A stretch of DNA of 64,000 nucleotides from Daphnia pulex (GCF_021134715.1 NC_060020.1:5828001-5892000), one strand, 5' to 3'. Positions 26,715 through 40,100 are shown, counted from the first letter of the stretch. Numbers and translations: made by a program. Notes: generated by a model not told the origin, from the letters alone.

Positions 26715-28340
26715 TTATTCTTTCCAAGCCATATCCTTTACGTCCGTTATTAATTCCACTATTCTTTGGCTGAGAAGTGGATTTCCAATTACTGTATCAA
26801 ATTCAAACAGACTTTGCCAACCGCTTTTGGTTCCTTCTTCATCCAACTCTTTTGCTTGATCTAAATCAATTAAAATTATTAATTACGTATTGATTAATGA
26901 CTATAATTATAAGTACAAAACAAACCTTTTTCCAATTCCTTAATGAGATCTTTATGAAGATTTTCATCGTTTTTTAAGGTATGATCTATTGCTTTGGAGG
27001 AGTCGAGTAGGATGGGTAAAATGAAGAGGGCAATCATCATCATCAGAATATAGCGTTGCTTGGTTTCTTGAATGAATTGTTTCTGACTATAACCTTCACT
27101 TTCCAGGTCAATGTCTAGTTTGACTAGAGCACTGGAAAGGGCAGCATAATATTCGTCAAGCAGATTATCTAAATGTTGTTTTCGGAACGACGATGATGTA
27201 CTGGAAAAAATGAAGTATCCAAGATCATGAGAGGGATGTCCGCAACGCGCAATTTGCCAGTCTATAAGCAACATTTCTTCCGGTTTTTCGCTAGTTTCGT
27301 CGAGATAACGAAAGAGAAGATTGTTATTCCATGAATCGCCGTGTAAAAGACAAGTCAAAGCGCCACTCTCTAAAAATGATTCCCAATTCCATATTTTATC
27401 CAGTTCAGGCAACAGTCCCTCAAGCCAATCCGCAACCTTAATTATAATTTTTATTAACACCAGAAACGAAACTTTGTGCATTTCTGTTACTTAATAAAAC
27501 TTACCTCTTCCTGACGAAAATGGCGCAAGACCTTTATGTAGTTCGGCAATACTATAGTACGATAAACAGTTGCTGGACTTATGTAATTAGGATCCTTCCG
27601 GAAAATTTCATACGGCGAAGGAAAATTAGATGGCCCATCGCTTTTCACGAGTCTACGCATCTTTGCAATACTCAAGGCATGATAATTAGCGTACGTTCTC
27701 AATGCGCACTGAGCATGATTTAAATCAATTCCATTAGCTGATCTGGCGGAGGACGCCATTCGGAAGCCTTTGCTTTTCAGTTCTTCCATTACGAAGACAG
27801 TCTCGTTCTTTAAACGACTGCCATCCTCGGACAAAACAAAGTTGACGAAATAAGACTCGGCAACATTGAGTGGTATATCTGAGTTGGTCAGATTCTTGGA
27901 GGATCTGATTTCTTTTAAATCTGGAATCCATTGTTGATAAACAACAAATTCCCTGTGATATGAACCACCAATGAACCCTGCTGCTAACCTAGATGGATTT
28001 GATGGTAGAACCTGTAAAGGAAAATGCAATTCATAATAAATAATTAACAAATCTATATGCTGGGATTTTAAATAACTACCTTTACAAATGCTGCATGATG
28101 TTTTCCATTTTCAAGGTAAGCACTGGTAATGAACACATCACTCATGAAATTAGTTCCCAATGGCACAGCAGGTTTGGCAGTGATTTGCACTTTACCATAA
28201 TCAAAAAGTTCAAATTTGAAATCCATTGATGAACTACTATTTTCAGCTAAATTCATCAACTGTTCAGTAAGATTAGTTTTCTGAAAAATACTTTCCCAAA
28301 ATTCTTTAACTGCATTCACTGGTATTTCACTAGAAGCCAT
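26715..28340 (-). CDS. EcKinase-like (DUF1679/CHK-type) protein
   Basis: Four exons (28340-28080, 28011-27505, 27436-26926, 26860-26715) give 474 residues. The protein resembles the arthropod ecdysteroid 22-kinase-like family, relatives of choline kinases and aminoglycoside phosphotransferases. Visible: an N-lobe with VFVMEEL, the Brenner-type catalytic loop LLHGDSWNNNLLF near residue 285 and the metal-binding LLIDWQIARCG near 313. These catalytic residues are intact, so an active small-molecule kinase is likely. The substrate cannot be read from sequence; ecdysteroids, choline-like compounds or xenobiotics are possible. In insects the family is large and often tandemly duplicated; here only one copy is present. 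It is divergent from SAAL1. Confidence 0.9.
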
Positions 28341-29012
28341 GATGGTGCTATTTTACTGTCTTGCTTATGTCTGAGGTTTGGGGCAGCAATTACTGATGTA
28401 GTGATATATGCTATTTTACACAAAATGGTGACTATTTCTGTAACTTGACATGTTCTTATATAGTATGATATTACATTTGAGTGGTGCAAGAGATAAGTAG
28501 TGGTGTAAGAGTGGTGCAAGAGATAAGTTATTATAATCACGAGCATTAATCAATCAGCTACTCATCAGGTCATCAACAGCGTTATTATCTCAAAACAGGC
28601 ACACAGGTATCTTAGTCTAAATATAAAACAATGACAGATGACCTTGGGCGTTTGAGAAGACTATAATTTTCTTGCACAATGTTACTAGCATTAACAAATC
28701 TCTAGGCCTTTTCCCGGCTGAATTTAATTGAATGTCAATATAGCTATTTTAATAATAATTTTCACTGCTAAATCTAAAACGTCAAATTTTTGACAGTTTT
28801 ATGTGGTTTTATGCTTTAAAGTCTACCTCTATCTCTGTCTGCTATTATTTCTGCCGTTTCTGCATATGTGTAGAGTTGCAGACGACGCAAAACTCAGTTG
28901 CTGTGGAACAGAGTGGAAGCATGGTGGTTGGTGTTGGTGTAAACAAACGAGAAACATTTGCTTTCTTTACCAACGTTTTCTGGAATAATAATTTTATAAA
29001 CAAATTTTGAGT
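28341..29012. promoter_or_regulatory. Divergent promoter region between EcKinase and SAAL1
   Basis: The start codons face away from each other across 672 bases. A short direct repeat, 'gtggtgcaagagataagt', occurs twice at about 28480-28530 with a partial copy between. The rest is AT-rich. No TATA box can be assigned with confidence. Confidence 0.45.
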
Positions 29013-30672
29013 ATGTCAAAGGAAGAGGTTAAATCATGTGTTGAGGAAAACATTGAACTAATTCAGGAAGATGACGAGAGGCTTAAGGGGGATGCGATTG
29101 GTGATACATTGTATTCAGAATCTTTTATTTTGAAAACTTTAATGAATCTTACTGAGGTAACAACAAATTATTGGCTAATTTAGTTAAATTGTAACATATT
29201 CAATTATAACAATGAACAGAAACTACCCGTCTACTCAAGGGAATCAAACACTTCACACAATCTGGAGGATGAAGCAGTTGAACTTGAAGAATCATTGGAA
29301 ACAGACCTTTGCTTGCTATGGGACATGACTGCAGATAGAGATGTTGCTCTTTGTTTAATTCAACATGATATTTTAGATATAATGAAGTGCGTTATGGAAG
29401 AAAGCATTGCACCACGTTTAACAGTAACATTTTTTTTGTTTCAGCTATAAAATTTCAACTAACCTAATATGTGTGATTTTCAGGAGATTGGAATTGGGAT
29501 CTTAGCAAATCTTTCTTGTCAAAATGAAATAAGTGCCCAAATTATTTTGGATCACGAATTGACAACTGCTATAGTCAATTTGATGACTATTAGTGATGAC
29601 TCGCAAACAATTATTCAGATTGTTCGCCTATTGAACACTTTATTAGCACATTCTCAGATTGAATCATGCATTTCTTTACCCAGTTTAGAAGCACTGGTGA
29701 AATCAGTGGCTTTTATTCTTCAAAACTCCCTCAATGGTAACAATTTTTTAATTTTACAGAGTGTGCTTAAAAAACTTGGTGCCACAGCCACTTAATTAGT
29801 AATTGTATTGTTTAAATCCCCATATGCAGAAGAGCTGTTAATCGGATCTTCAAAGTTGCTCGACGCCATCGCTAGTCAAATCGATCCTATATTTGAAATT
29901 CCCTTTGAAAGTAAATGTTGAAATATTTGTTACGTCCATTCCGTAGGTTAATGAATTTATTATTTTCAGGCCTTCTTCGTGGAATTGTTGAAGCACAAAA
30001 ACAACTGAAAAATTTCTTTAGTTGTGACGAATCTAACTATCCGGAAACGGTGCAAGACTCATTTGACGCCTTGGTTTCTGCACTGTACAATTTCAGCAGA
30101 AATGAAGAGATGCGAGTGGAAATTGGTATGAACACGTTTAATTTGATCCTTCTCTCGAAACTCTTGGTAAATTAAGATTATTGAGTATAGTGAATTTTGG
30201 AGAGCATGTCACTTCGTTCCTACAATTCTACTTTACCTTACTGTTGAAAAATATTCGCAATACCGAAGAAGTCGTGGCTGATTCAACGGCAAGCGCTCTG
30301 AAAGCTATCACAATCTTTTACGTCACCATCGCTTCAGCGTCGCCTCTCTCTAACATATTAGAGCTGTCAGGTCGCATTGGCAGTCAACTAAGGTCTTGCC
30401 TCGACGGAGAAAGTGAAGCAAGTAAATACGCTTCCGATTACCGAGACCTAACTGGCGATTGTTTCCGTAAACAACTCGACGTGTTCGGCATTGAGCATTC
30501 CCTGAGCTTACTCGAGTCGCTCGATGCTGAAGCGTTAACCTTCGTGCTACAGGCGGCTCACCAAACAGTTCCTAATCGACTCAAAGAATTCGCGGATACG
30601 GCCAGGAGTAGAGGATCGTTCAACAAAGTGATGGAAACGTACGATTCGCTTGCCAAGAATAATGCTCGCTAG
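29013..30672 (+). CDS. SAAL1: SAAL1-like armadillo-fold protein
   Basis: Six exons (29013-29156, 29220-29423, 29484-29736, 29830-29910, 29970-30125, 30191-30672) give 439 residues; human SAAL1 has about 474. Family-typical sequence includes GDTLYSESFILKTLMNL near the N-terminus and ELEESLETDLCLLWDMTADR with DVALCL, then ECxGILxN-like EIGIGILANLSCQNEISAQI. The remainder is helical and repeat-like, as expected of an ARM fold. SAAL1 is a conserved, poorly understood protein linked to cell proliferation in vertebrates; no activity can be read from the sequence. The exon 5-6 junction uses acceptor gagtatag at 30190; earlier AGs would cause a stop. The second half is much less conserved than the first. 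Confidence 0.88.
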
Positions 30673-33600
30673 ATGTCTCTTGTTCAGTTTGAATTGTAAC
30701 GTGCTGCATCCCACCCTTCGTTTATCGATCGCCGTCGAAGCCGGAATTCCCGCTTCTTCCGTTTTCTCTCTTAACGCACGTATCTATTCATTGCCCAGCT
30801 CACAATATGGGTTTTCTCTGTCAAAGTTCGTCGCCAACATACAGAAAGAGAGAGAGATCCCTCTATTCAACAGTCTCCTTGTGTTTGTATTGTATTCGCT
30901 GTTGCACTGTAGGCTGCGTGGAATCCCGTCCAACGTAGTGCCCAATCAACCACCCTCGCTTTTTTCTTTCTCCCCTTTCGTTGCGGGTGCAGCTCACGAC
31001 CGAGGCCAGTCAATAGCCTATACCAATGGCCGCATGAGCTCGACTCCCCGCAGAGGAGATCGTTAATTAGCGCAGCGGTCTTGGGTACGCTCTCTAATAC
31101 AACAACCCGGCAGGCGTTTGATTAGTTCGCCCAGTTTACTTTTTCCGTCCGTGTGTTTGTGCGTGCGTGTTCTTCCCTCTCTTTTTTTTTCCGCGCGTTC
31201 CCTGGACACTGTCGGTTGTTGCCATCAAATAAACATGGATCGCGAGTGATTATTTAGTCGTCATCGCCGATGTGTTTACGATTGAGAGCGAACTGGAAAA
31301 AGATAAAAGAACCATGGGCAAGCGTTGGGCGGAAATGGGCCAGCTGTTCGGTGATTGGTGGCGCGCACGAGAAGATCGCGCGCTTTCCTCACTTCTAACG
31401 GCGCAGACGGAGAGGAAGCTTCGCCAGTCTGTCGAGGGACAAACAGCAACACATCCTCCCCATTCTCTCCACCCGCCTTTCCTCCCAACAGAAAAGTCTT
31501 TTCCCAGGGCCAGCGGAGAAGCAGTCAGCTCCCAGACGCACTCGACTTCAGAGGTCGCTCACGAACATCCTCGCCTTCGCACTACACTCTCGTTCAGGTA
31601 CATTTTTCTGCTCTTCGCGTTATTAGTTTTGCATGTTGAATTGATGTGATTGTGTCCAAGTGTTATTCCGTAAACGGGGAACTACGCTTAGACCCTCTCC
31701 CAATTTCGTCTGTCTAATTATGCAAGTTATGTTGTAATGCAATTTCCTGCTGTGAGGAGAGGAGTTTTGGAAAATGCAACTGGTCGATTCGTGGCAGTTT
31801 GTGTGTGTGAAGAGGGGGGGAGAGAGTGAAGTCTTTTTTTAAGTGTTAAAGACGAGCTGGAAATAGTTTTTTTTTTATAGTTTGATGATTGCTTTTTCCT
31901 GTCTCTGACACACCAAAAAAGTCGAGAGAGGAGGAAGAGAGAATTCTTTGACTTCGATCCACCCCTCTCCCTCCTCTATTTTCCCATTTTTCTCTCGAGA
32001 GACATCACCTTTCGTTCTCCCGCTCTCCACTTTAGACTCGGTGAAGTTTGTGAGTTGCGGCTGATCTGGCGCTCGAGCCCGAAAAAAATAGATTTTTTTT
32101 TTATTTTTATTTTTCAAAAGAAAATTTTTTTATTAGACAAAATGAAAATGCGTATTTGTTTTGTTGAAAAGAAAAATTAGATTCTCTACTGGTACAGCTT
32201 GTGAGTATTAACTTGTAGGCAAGGGCGGGGCGGGAGAAAAAAGTAAATTGATTGCTTCGGTTGCTCCCGATTCCGTTGTCAACTTGGCCGGAGAAGCTTT
32301 AAGCATCAAGTAAAAAGCTTAAGAAGGATTAATGTTGCTGGGCAAGGCTTTGGTAGGGTGTTGGGGGGGAGGAGGAGATGGAAAAGAAGAAAATAAGGCG
32401 GGCGTGAAGGAACAGTGACTTTTTAACGCGCTCTCCAATCTCCAATCCCGTCATGTGGATTGAAGCGGACGCGCCTCAACTCGAGAAACCCGATGAGATG
32501 ATGAGACGACGATGGCCATAAAGAGAGCAGTGACGTCGTCGTATCAAACCATTCGCAAGTTGTTGGACTGGCGTTGCCCGTATGTATAAGACCGATGACA
32601 AGCCCCAGCGAGCTCGTCACCCTATCCCCCGTTGACACTGTCTTTGCTGATATAGCCCAATCCGCAGCGTCTATATAAAGTAAAGCCCGAGAAATGCCAG
32701 GCCCGCGCGTCGTTATTCGTACCAAAAAAAAAAGTAACTTTTTGATGAAGGATGAGGCGACGACGAGCTGAGCATTCCGCAGGGACGTACACACATCAGA
32801 GTCGAAGTGGAATATTACGAGCTCCTTTTTCCCTTCGCACGCATCTATGTAAAAGCAGCAGCTGGGGGGTGGGGGAAAGAACAAGAGACGGCGTTGGGCC
32901 GAGATGACGACGATGATGAGTGTTGACAGTCTCAATCTATGCCAAGTTGTTACTTTCCATAAATCCCGAGAACCATAAGGATTCTAGGCGGATACGGTTC
33001 TTCAATAGACTCTGATATTTCCATAGGCATTCTCTATCGTTTCTTTCAACTATTTCGCCCTTTTGTGCTGCTGCTGTCCTTCCTCGTTTTTCTATACGAT
33101 TTTTATGTGCGTTCGTTGGTGCAGAAGAGCACCAAATAGAGATGATAGGAAAGGCCAGTGCGCACATGCATGCATGCAGCGTCAGAGTACGAATAGTCGT
33201 ACGCATCAGCAGGAAAAAGATGAGTCGGAAAGCAATAAAATATCAACGAGTGCATCTCCGGCGACCGAGTACCGTATCGCATCATTGTGTAGGATAGGCG
33301 GATTGGAAAAAAAAACAAACAAAACAACAAAACATTGGCGAGTGCAGTGCCAGACAGAAAAAGGGGGAAAAGATTAAACTTGGAAGAATAAGGAAGTAGA
33401 ACACACAAATCCAACGTCTCGCTGGATACAAGACAATGGATGGAAGGGAAGAAGAAATCTGTGAGGGGGGTACATATAGAAAAAAAAAAATAGGCAGCAC
33501 AAATCTGCTGCGGTCAGTCTCGACCGCGGACTTGTGGACTCTTAAATATCTGATATTCCTCCATGTTTTCTTCGTCTTGTCTTTCCCTCCTGGGTTGCTG

Positions 33601-36514
33601 CTGTCGTCATGGAGGCGCCGTCCAGGCTTTTCGGGTAATTATATTCCACGTAGCCTAGCTCTCCCGTCTCCATGTAGAGCCATTTATTATGCTGATTGGT
33701 TCTTCCCACTGACCACTTTTTTTAAGGGGGATAGAAGGAGAGGGGAAAAATTGAGGGGAAGGTCCGAGAAAAGAATAAAAACGAAAACTTGTTGCCCGCC
33801 ATCATCGCACCATCAGAAAAAGAAAAGAAGAAAGAAAAAAGGAGATATATTAGATTGTTCTTCCTTATTTTCATCCCCCCCTGGAAGTCGTATATTATAG
33901 ACTGGGATCCGTTAGCCTCCTCCTCCTCCTCTGTATAGACTGCGTTTGACCTTTGAAGGTTTAGATGCGAGAGCAAAAGTCTGTGAGATGAAGGGGAAAT
34001 TTTCTTTTTTGATTGGAACATTAAAAATAGCTCTGCGAGATGAAACTCCAGTCGAGTAGCTTGGAAAGAAAAGAGGGAGAGAAGCAACAACCGTTGCCGT
34101 CCTTGTTTACCTTATTATTCTCGTTTCATCTGCAGTCGAAACGAAGTTAACCATGAAATGCCTAGAGAGATCCAAATCGATCCGCTTTCTTGCCGCTCCC
34201 GCCTGTCCCTCGCCACCCGAAACCTTCTCTCCTCCCTCTTTTGTATTATTAACTCTGTGAGTGTGTGTGTGTGTGTATATGTTTTCGCAGCGTACACACA
34301 CACACACATCCGCCGCCGCCGCCGCCAAGTGTGAATATCTCTCGGCTCTGCAACGTCTTGTTTATGTCACGGCGAATTGGAATCGTTGAAACTTTGCTGT
34401 GGGGTGCGACAACGACCGACAGCCCATCACACACGACCGAACGAAGGGCGTGAATCGATCGATTGCCCCAACTTTCTTTTTCTCCTTTTATCGCTTTGAT
34501 GTGTAGATCCATCTGCGTTGATCTTGGCGAAAAACGAAACGGAAGTCTGATCCATATTCCCTTTTTACCCCCCCGTGAAAAGGAGCCGGGACTTCCGCTC
34601 TTGCCCATCTATTCAAAGCGCAACATGCGAGACGTGAGTTTTCCTCAAAGTCCACCCGGGGAATATATAATACATCTAAAAAAGATAAAAAGAAAGAAAA
34701 GAGGCCCGGAGTGAAAATGTAAATCATTGCGACACACAATAAGAAGAAGAAGAAAAAGAAACGAAAATTCGTGACTTGTGCCGAGTTGGGGCGTGATAGA
34801 GAATCCCCGTAGTATAGAATGGATGGGGGGGGGGGATCCTGTTTATCCAGTTGCAACTGTATAGGCGACAAAAGGGAAGAAGAAAAAGAACGAAGATCAA
34901 CGTGCCTTATCGCTACGGTCGGACGAAATGAAGAAGAAGAAAAAACACACACACACAGAGAGAAAGAACGATCCCTACTCCCCCGATCCCGCTTGCACAC
35001 AATATACGTTCATCGATAGGCAGGACTGGGTGTATTGACGGAAGCTTGATGAGCTAGCGGACATGATCACGGACAAAGGCTCGTACGCACACACACACAC
35101 ACGGGGAAATTCAATTATTGGAAACAAAGAGGGTGAACCCTGTGCCAAGTCATTAATGAATTCAAATCCAGTGGGGGGGGGGGGTATAGGTCGACGATGA
35201 TAGATATACCTATTCGCATTATTGCCATGGAAACCAAAGAAAAAAAGAGTCGAATCGGCAGCAAACAAAAAAATTTTGTTTTCCCATTGCAAATATTATA
35301 GACGAGATTTTGTTTCTAACGGCGAAATTGTTACATGAAAGATCTCCAGGGTAAGAAGGATAGTGCACACACTTGGCAAAGAGTTGACAGTGTGTGTAGT
35401 GGATGGTGAAAGTAGTGACTCGGCTGTAGATACATTTTATAGTGGAAGCAAGTGAACGAATAATAAGAGCGAACAACAATAAGACGAAAGAGCGCTTCAG
35501 CAACTCAAGTGGTCAGAGGTCCAGCGCAGAGATGTTGCCCACGGGCGGAGAGTGTGTGTGTGTACATAGTAGAGAGAGAGAGAGAGAAGGAAAAGCGAAT
35601 CTAATCCGACACACAACGGACCGGAGGGGAGAGAGGAAAGAGAATCAAGTTGGTGGAGACGAGAGAGGAGACTTGTTATTATTTTACGATGGATATGGCG
35701 ATGGCTCTAGCTGGAGGAGGGAGGAGGAACGAGACAGTTGTGCAAGTGAACTGCTCTTATTGCAAAGTGCACGTCCCCGTGAAATGAGACACTAGAACAT
35801 GGTCCGGAGCCGACGCTCGTTGATGTCGTCGTCACAGTGCAAGTGAAGGGGAAGGTCCATTCCGTGTGTGCTGTAAAGCAACTCGGGCGAGCTCGAAAAA
35901 AAAGAGAAGCAACCCGTCACGTTGGGTCGGTCGCCATGGTGACATTTCCCTTTTTTTTTTACGGCCGTTTCCTTGATAACCACCGTTGGCACATGTGTAT
36001 GAGCCCATACGACGACGGGGAGCTTGCCATCCTTTTTGTGTTGTAGCGGTTAATTAAGTGGGCCGTCTTGACACATAGACTGGCTGCTGGGCATGTATCC
36101 ACAGCACTCGGCTCTCATCATCCAAGGCTGTTGGCGAGGCCTTGGCTCTTGATAACGAGAACGAGAAGTTAAGTCGCCCGACTCTGTAGCCAATAGAGTC
36201 GGCCATTTGATGATGGAAGGGAAATGACGGGGTGACTCTCTTCTCTGCCGGCTGATTACTAGACACACGCGCCACACAAAAACTTTTCTTTTTTTTTTCG
36301 AAAAAATATAAAAAAGGCCAATCTTTTGATTCTCTTTGACGACGTAGATTGGAAGCCAAGGAGTAGCCGAAACGTCCTCGACTGTCACGATCCAGCATCC
36401 AGCCATCTTTGAATTACCTCACTGCAGCGGAACCTTAATAGCCGGAGAAGACAAATAAAAGACGGGCTAACTTTCTTTTGTGGGCCGCCGAAAAAAAGGA
36501 CAAAAAAGACAAAC
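30673..36514. other. Long non-coding region rich in simple repeats; possible 5' exon and first intron of the midkine-like gene
   Basis: No conserved coding exon is visible in almost 6 kb. Composition shifts to higher GC with many purine or pyrimidine tracts and microsatellites. At 31050-31595 a GC-richer segment ends in a consensus donor (TTCAG|gtacat); a good acceptor (cactgcag) lies at 36426, just before the midkine-like start codon. It is therefore possible that 31050-31595 is a non-coding first exon and the rest a long intron. The 95-codon frame inside it (from 31314) has no family resemblance. Confidence 0.4.
34257..34326. repeat. (GT)n / (AC)n inverted microsatellites plus (CCG)n
   Basis: A GT run at about 34257-34276 is followed after 16 bases by an AC run at about 34293-34309 and then (CCG)n to 34326. 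GT and AC runs can pair, so the segment could form a small hairpin. Other dinucleotide or purine runs nearby: about 35084-35101 (AC), 35571-35588 (AG) and 40515-40530 (GT). Confidence 0.75.
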
Positions 36515-37138
36515 ATGAAGTGGACGCTGTTCTTGCTGTTGGTGGGCGCCGTCGTTCTGGCCGCAGCCCAGGATCTGGAAGAAGATAACGAGCTATTCGC
36601 CGAAGACCAGCAGGACGAAGCTTCAACTGCCGAGGATAATAGCAGCACCGAGGAGGACGAAGATGACCAAGTCAATCTTCGCGTTGTTCGATCGGCTGCT
36701 GCCCAGTCAGAAGGAACCGGAAGGGTCCGCAACAGGGGAGCAGCTGCCAGAGGGAACGCCGACCAGCAGCAAGGAGACCGACGCCGTCGGGGAGAAGGCA
36801 AAGGTATACTACTACACACAGAAACTCAATTATTAGACACAAGGACTTTTTTTTTCTTTCCTTTTGATTGATCCTAGCTGCTGGCAGTGCGATCTTTTCT
36901 TTCTTTTTCTATTGACTCTCGTGTATTGATTATTTGATTGAATCGATCGTCATTTTCTCTCATTTCCGTTGTGATGCAATTGCCAGCTTGCCGTTACACC
37001 AAAGGCGCCTGGTCCGAATGCAACACAGCCACCAACCAGCGCTCACGCAGCCTCACGCTGAAGAAGGGAGACAGCAGCTGCGAGCAGTCCAAGACCATCA
37101 CCAAAAAATGCAAAAAAGGTCAATCACCAATTCATTGA
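36515..37138 (+). CDS. Secreted midkine/pleiotrophin-like (Miple) growth factor, 3' end uncertain
   Basis: Exon 1 (36515-36803) encodes a signal peptide (MKWTLFLLLVGAVVLAAAQ), a Glu/Asp-rich stretch, and an Arg-rich linker (DRRRRGEGK). Exon 2 starts at 36987 in phase and encodes CRYTKGAWSECNTATNQR, then RSLTLKKGDSSCEQSKTI and TKKCKK. The cysteine, tryptophan and lysine spacing is that of a PTN/MK heparin-binding domain. Such factors bind heparan sulfate outside the cell and signal through ALK-type receptors. Read through, the frame stops at 37138 (146 residues); alternatively exon 2 ends at a gtcaat donor at 37118 and continues to an exon I could not find. One domain only, where vertebrate proteins have two. 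Drosophila orthologues are Miple1/2. Confidence 0.8.
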
Positions 37139-40100
37139 TTCATTATTCATTATTATTAAGAGTTTTGTCGACATCTCTTCCGCGTGGTTCCCATCCATCA
37201 ACACACACAAAGAAAGAAAGAACTAGGAGTCAGACTCGTTCTTTTATTCCCATCCGCTTCGGCTCTTCTTGTGTTTTTTCGAGCTGGAAATCAGCTCGTG
37301 AAAGCAAATATTCGTAGAAATGGAAAATTGGGATAGGGAAAGAATTCCGTGCCCGGAAGGGCGTATGCACATTCGCCTCCATCGTATATAATCTGCGTCG
37401 TGTCTTTTCTTTGAATGATGCCGTCGAAATTGAATCCCACACACTCCTTCTGCGTGCGCCACCCAACCCAATAGGATTCCAGAGTTGAAAAGAATCGGCG
37501 CACATTCCGTAATACGAATACGAATAAGAAAAAAGTAAGTTTAGACTTGGGCCGCCCCCCATGAAAAAAGAAAAGTTAAGGAACATCCTCACCGTACACA
37601 TGTGGATAGGTGAAAAAAGGATCTAACGGCAAAAGGGGGAACAAAATAATAGAAAATTGTGTGCGTTATTATTTGGGAGGGAAGAAAAGCCAAGAAAAAG
37701 ATAAATACCAATCCTGGGAAGGATCCAGGAGTTTAAAAAGCGTAAAATCTAAAAAACAAGATGACTCGAAAACCAACATCTTGAGGCACCTTGTTAAATC
37801 GGCAGCAGCAGGAGGAGACGACAAAAGTTGAGGAGGTGAACATTACACGCCCGTACGTATTGGGAAATGATGGCTTCTATAGAGTCTCATTCAATTAGCG
37901 GATCCATCCAATTGTCTACCCCCGCAGCCCGTGGAGAGAGTTCAAAGCTCAGCACTTGAACGTATACACACACTCTACAACGCGCTGGCAGGAGACGATC
38001 GATACCCAGGCGATCCTGATGATGAAACCTAAAGTACCGTAGCTTACAGTAGTTGATGTGTCATTTCCATCAATACTCTTCTTCTTTGGCGTCGTGCATT
38101 GCGTTCGTTTGTCAACCGGTTTTTATTTTTCAGGGACATCAACAAATTCCTTTTTGGTTGTTTTGTTTTATTCGTTTGTTGTGTCGCGATCGGTGCAATT
38201 GAGTTTAATTGAACTCGGCTGCACCTTCTCCGTCTTTATTGCATGGCAACTCGGCAGATATTGTACTAGTGACTTGTATATTATATCCAATTTGATCTAG
38301 CCTCTAACTTTTGTTAATATCGCGTCAAATTGCGTGAACATAATATAAGGGCGAAGAGGGGAAATGGGCTTTTTAATCTCGTTTCGACCCCCCCCGCGTG
38401 GGAGTCGCTGGGAACTGCTGCCGGCTGCAATTTCCAGCGAATATTCATCGCTGTGTCCGCCTAATCATCAAACTTCATCATAAAAAGTTAATGCGCCAGT
38501 CGTTTCCGTTGAATGGCGTCGCTTCCATAAGGGCAGCAGCTCAGTTCTCATTTTGTTTTTGTTGATTTTTTGTTGCCCAGTCGCACAAGAGAGAAGAACT
38601 TAAATATTAGCGACAACATTTTGTACAGCGAGATTAAAGAGGAGCTGCTGCTCGCTACATGGTCGTGAACGATTAGTCGCCATACAACATGACGGACGTG
38701 AATTGGTTCCGGCCGGGAGAGACCAACCGCCGGTCATTATATTTGGCTCATCATCTGCGCCTTTCCGCCGCCGGGTTTGGGAGAAAAATAGAAATAAAAC
38801 TTGTGCAGTTTTCCTCTTTTTTTCGGTGTCGTTGACGCTTCATAAATAACGCCCCGCAACCCCGCCCCACCATTAAAGTTTAAGCGCTGCAGCTACGAGT
38901 GCTGTGCTCGTGTGGGAAACTGAAATCAATCTTGCGTCGTCGTCGTCGTCGTGTGCCAGGAAAGATGACCGTGAGGCGGATTGTTATTTCCAGCGCCGCC
39001 GGGGAGAGACTTTGACCCGTGCGATTATTACACAAGCGCTTTTGTTATGGCGCCTCAGTTATGGAATTTGATTTTTCAAAAATATTATTTTCCACGAAGG
39101 AGAGCGAGCGATATCTATCTCTCTAAAACTTTTGTAGATTTTTGGGGGAAAAGTTGGAATCAAACGATTAATGTTGAATTTTGTGGAATATGAAACAGGA
39201 GGAGCAGGCGGAGCCGGTCGTCGTAACAGAAACTAAACAAAAGAAAAAGAAGATGAAGAAGAAGAAGAAGTTCGCCTATTCAACAAACTTTTACAGCGGG
39301 AAAGCAGAAGAAGAAGAGGAAGAATAAGAAATAGTGCAGACTACTCCCGGCAGAATCAAGAGGATCGAAATACGCCCAAAAATTATTAGCATGTACTATT
39401 ATTATTATCCAGAATGAAAATAATCATGTTTTTTTTTTTCTGACGATTCTAAGGAAAAACAAAGAGAAAAGCAGGAAAACCTCCCACATATAAACCGTCA
39501 TGATTCTTATATGCTTAGAGATTTCCGTCACGCCATATTAGCCGACGACATTGTTTTTACTATCAGCGCCGACCATACACTTCCTCTCTCTAACCGACTG
39601 TCTGTCTGTCTGTCATTTCTCTATTCATCCCCATTGTTCGTTTTTGGTTCTTTTTTTTCCATCAGTCTCTTCTCTTTTCTCTTATACGAAATGAGCAACA
39701 TCAACGCGGATGAACCCCTTTTGTTTTTTTTTCATCGCTCTGCGGTTGTTTGTTCCCATCATTTACTTTCTGCGTTTCCTTCATTCTGTGTGTGTGTCTG
39801 CAGAGCGCGTATAAACCAAGCACATTATACTATTGTCGTTCATGTCGGGAGGGGGGAAAACCTTTCAAAAACCCTTACTATTTTGTTATTTTGTTTTTTT
39901 CCTCTCCCAATTTTCAACGCATCATACGCTATTAAATATCTCTCCTCTTTATAATCCTCTTATTATCGGTCAATGTAATCGCTAATCGTTTTCATCCCAC
40001 TTTTAATCTAGTGAAAACAGGAAAATACACACACATTACCCTTCCGACAACCAGAGATGGTCTGATCGTCATCGATGGATGATTCAACATTCGTTTCGTG

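Noticed and set aside
32423-35800. Many frames of 100-170 codons on both strands
   Set aside because: All are made of simple-sequence translations (runs of Ser, Phe, His-Thr, Lys-Arg) from microsatellite-rich DNA; no conserved motif or splice support.
36385-36819. 144-codon minus-strand frame opposite the midkine-like exon
   Set aside because: It is the complement of the GC-rich acidic/basic coding exon on the plus strand and has no independent support.
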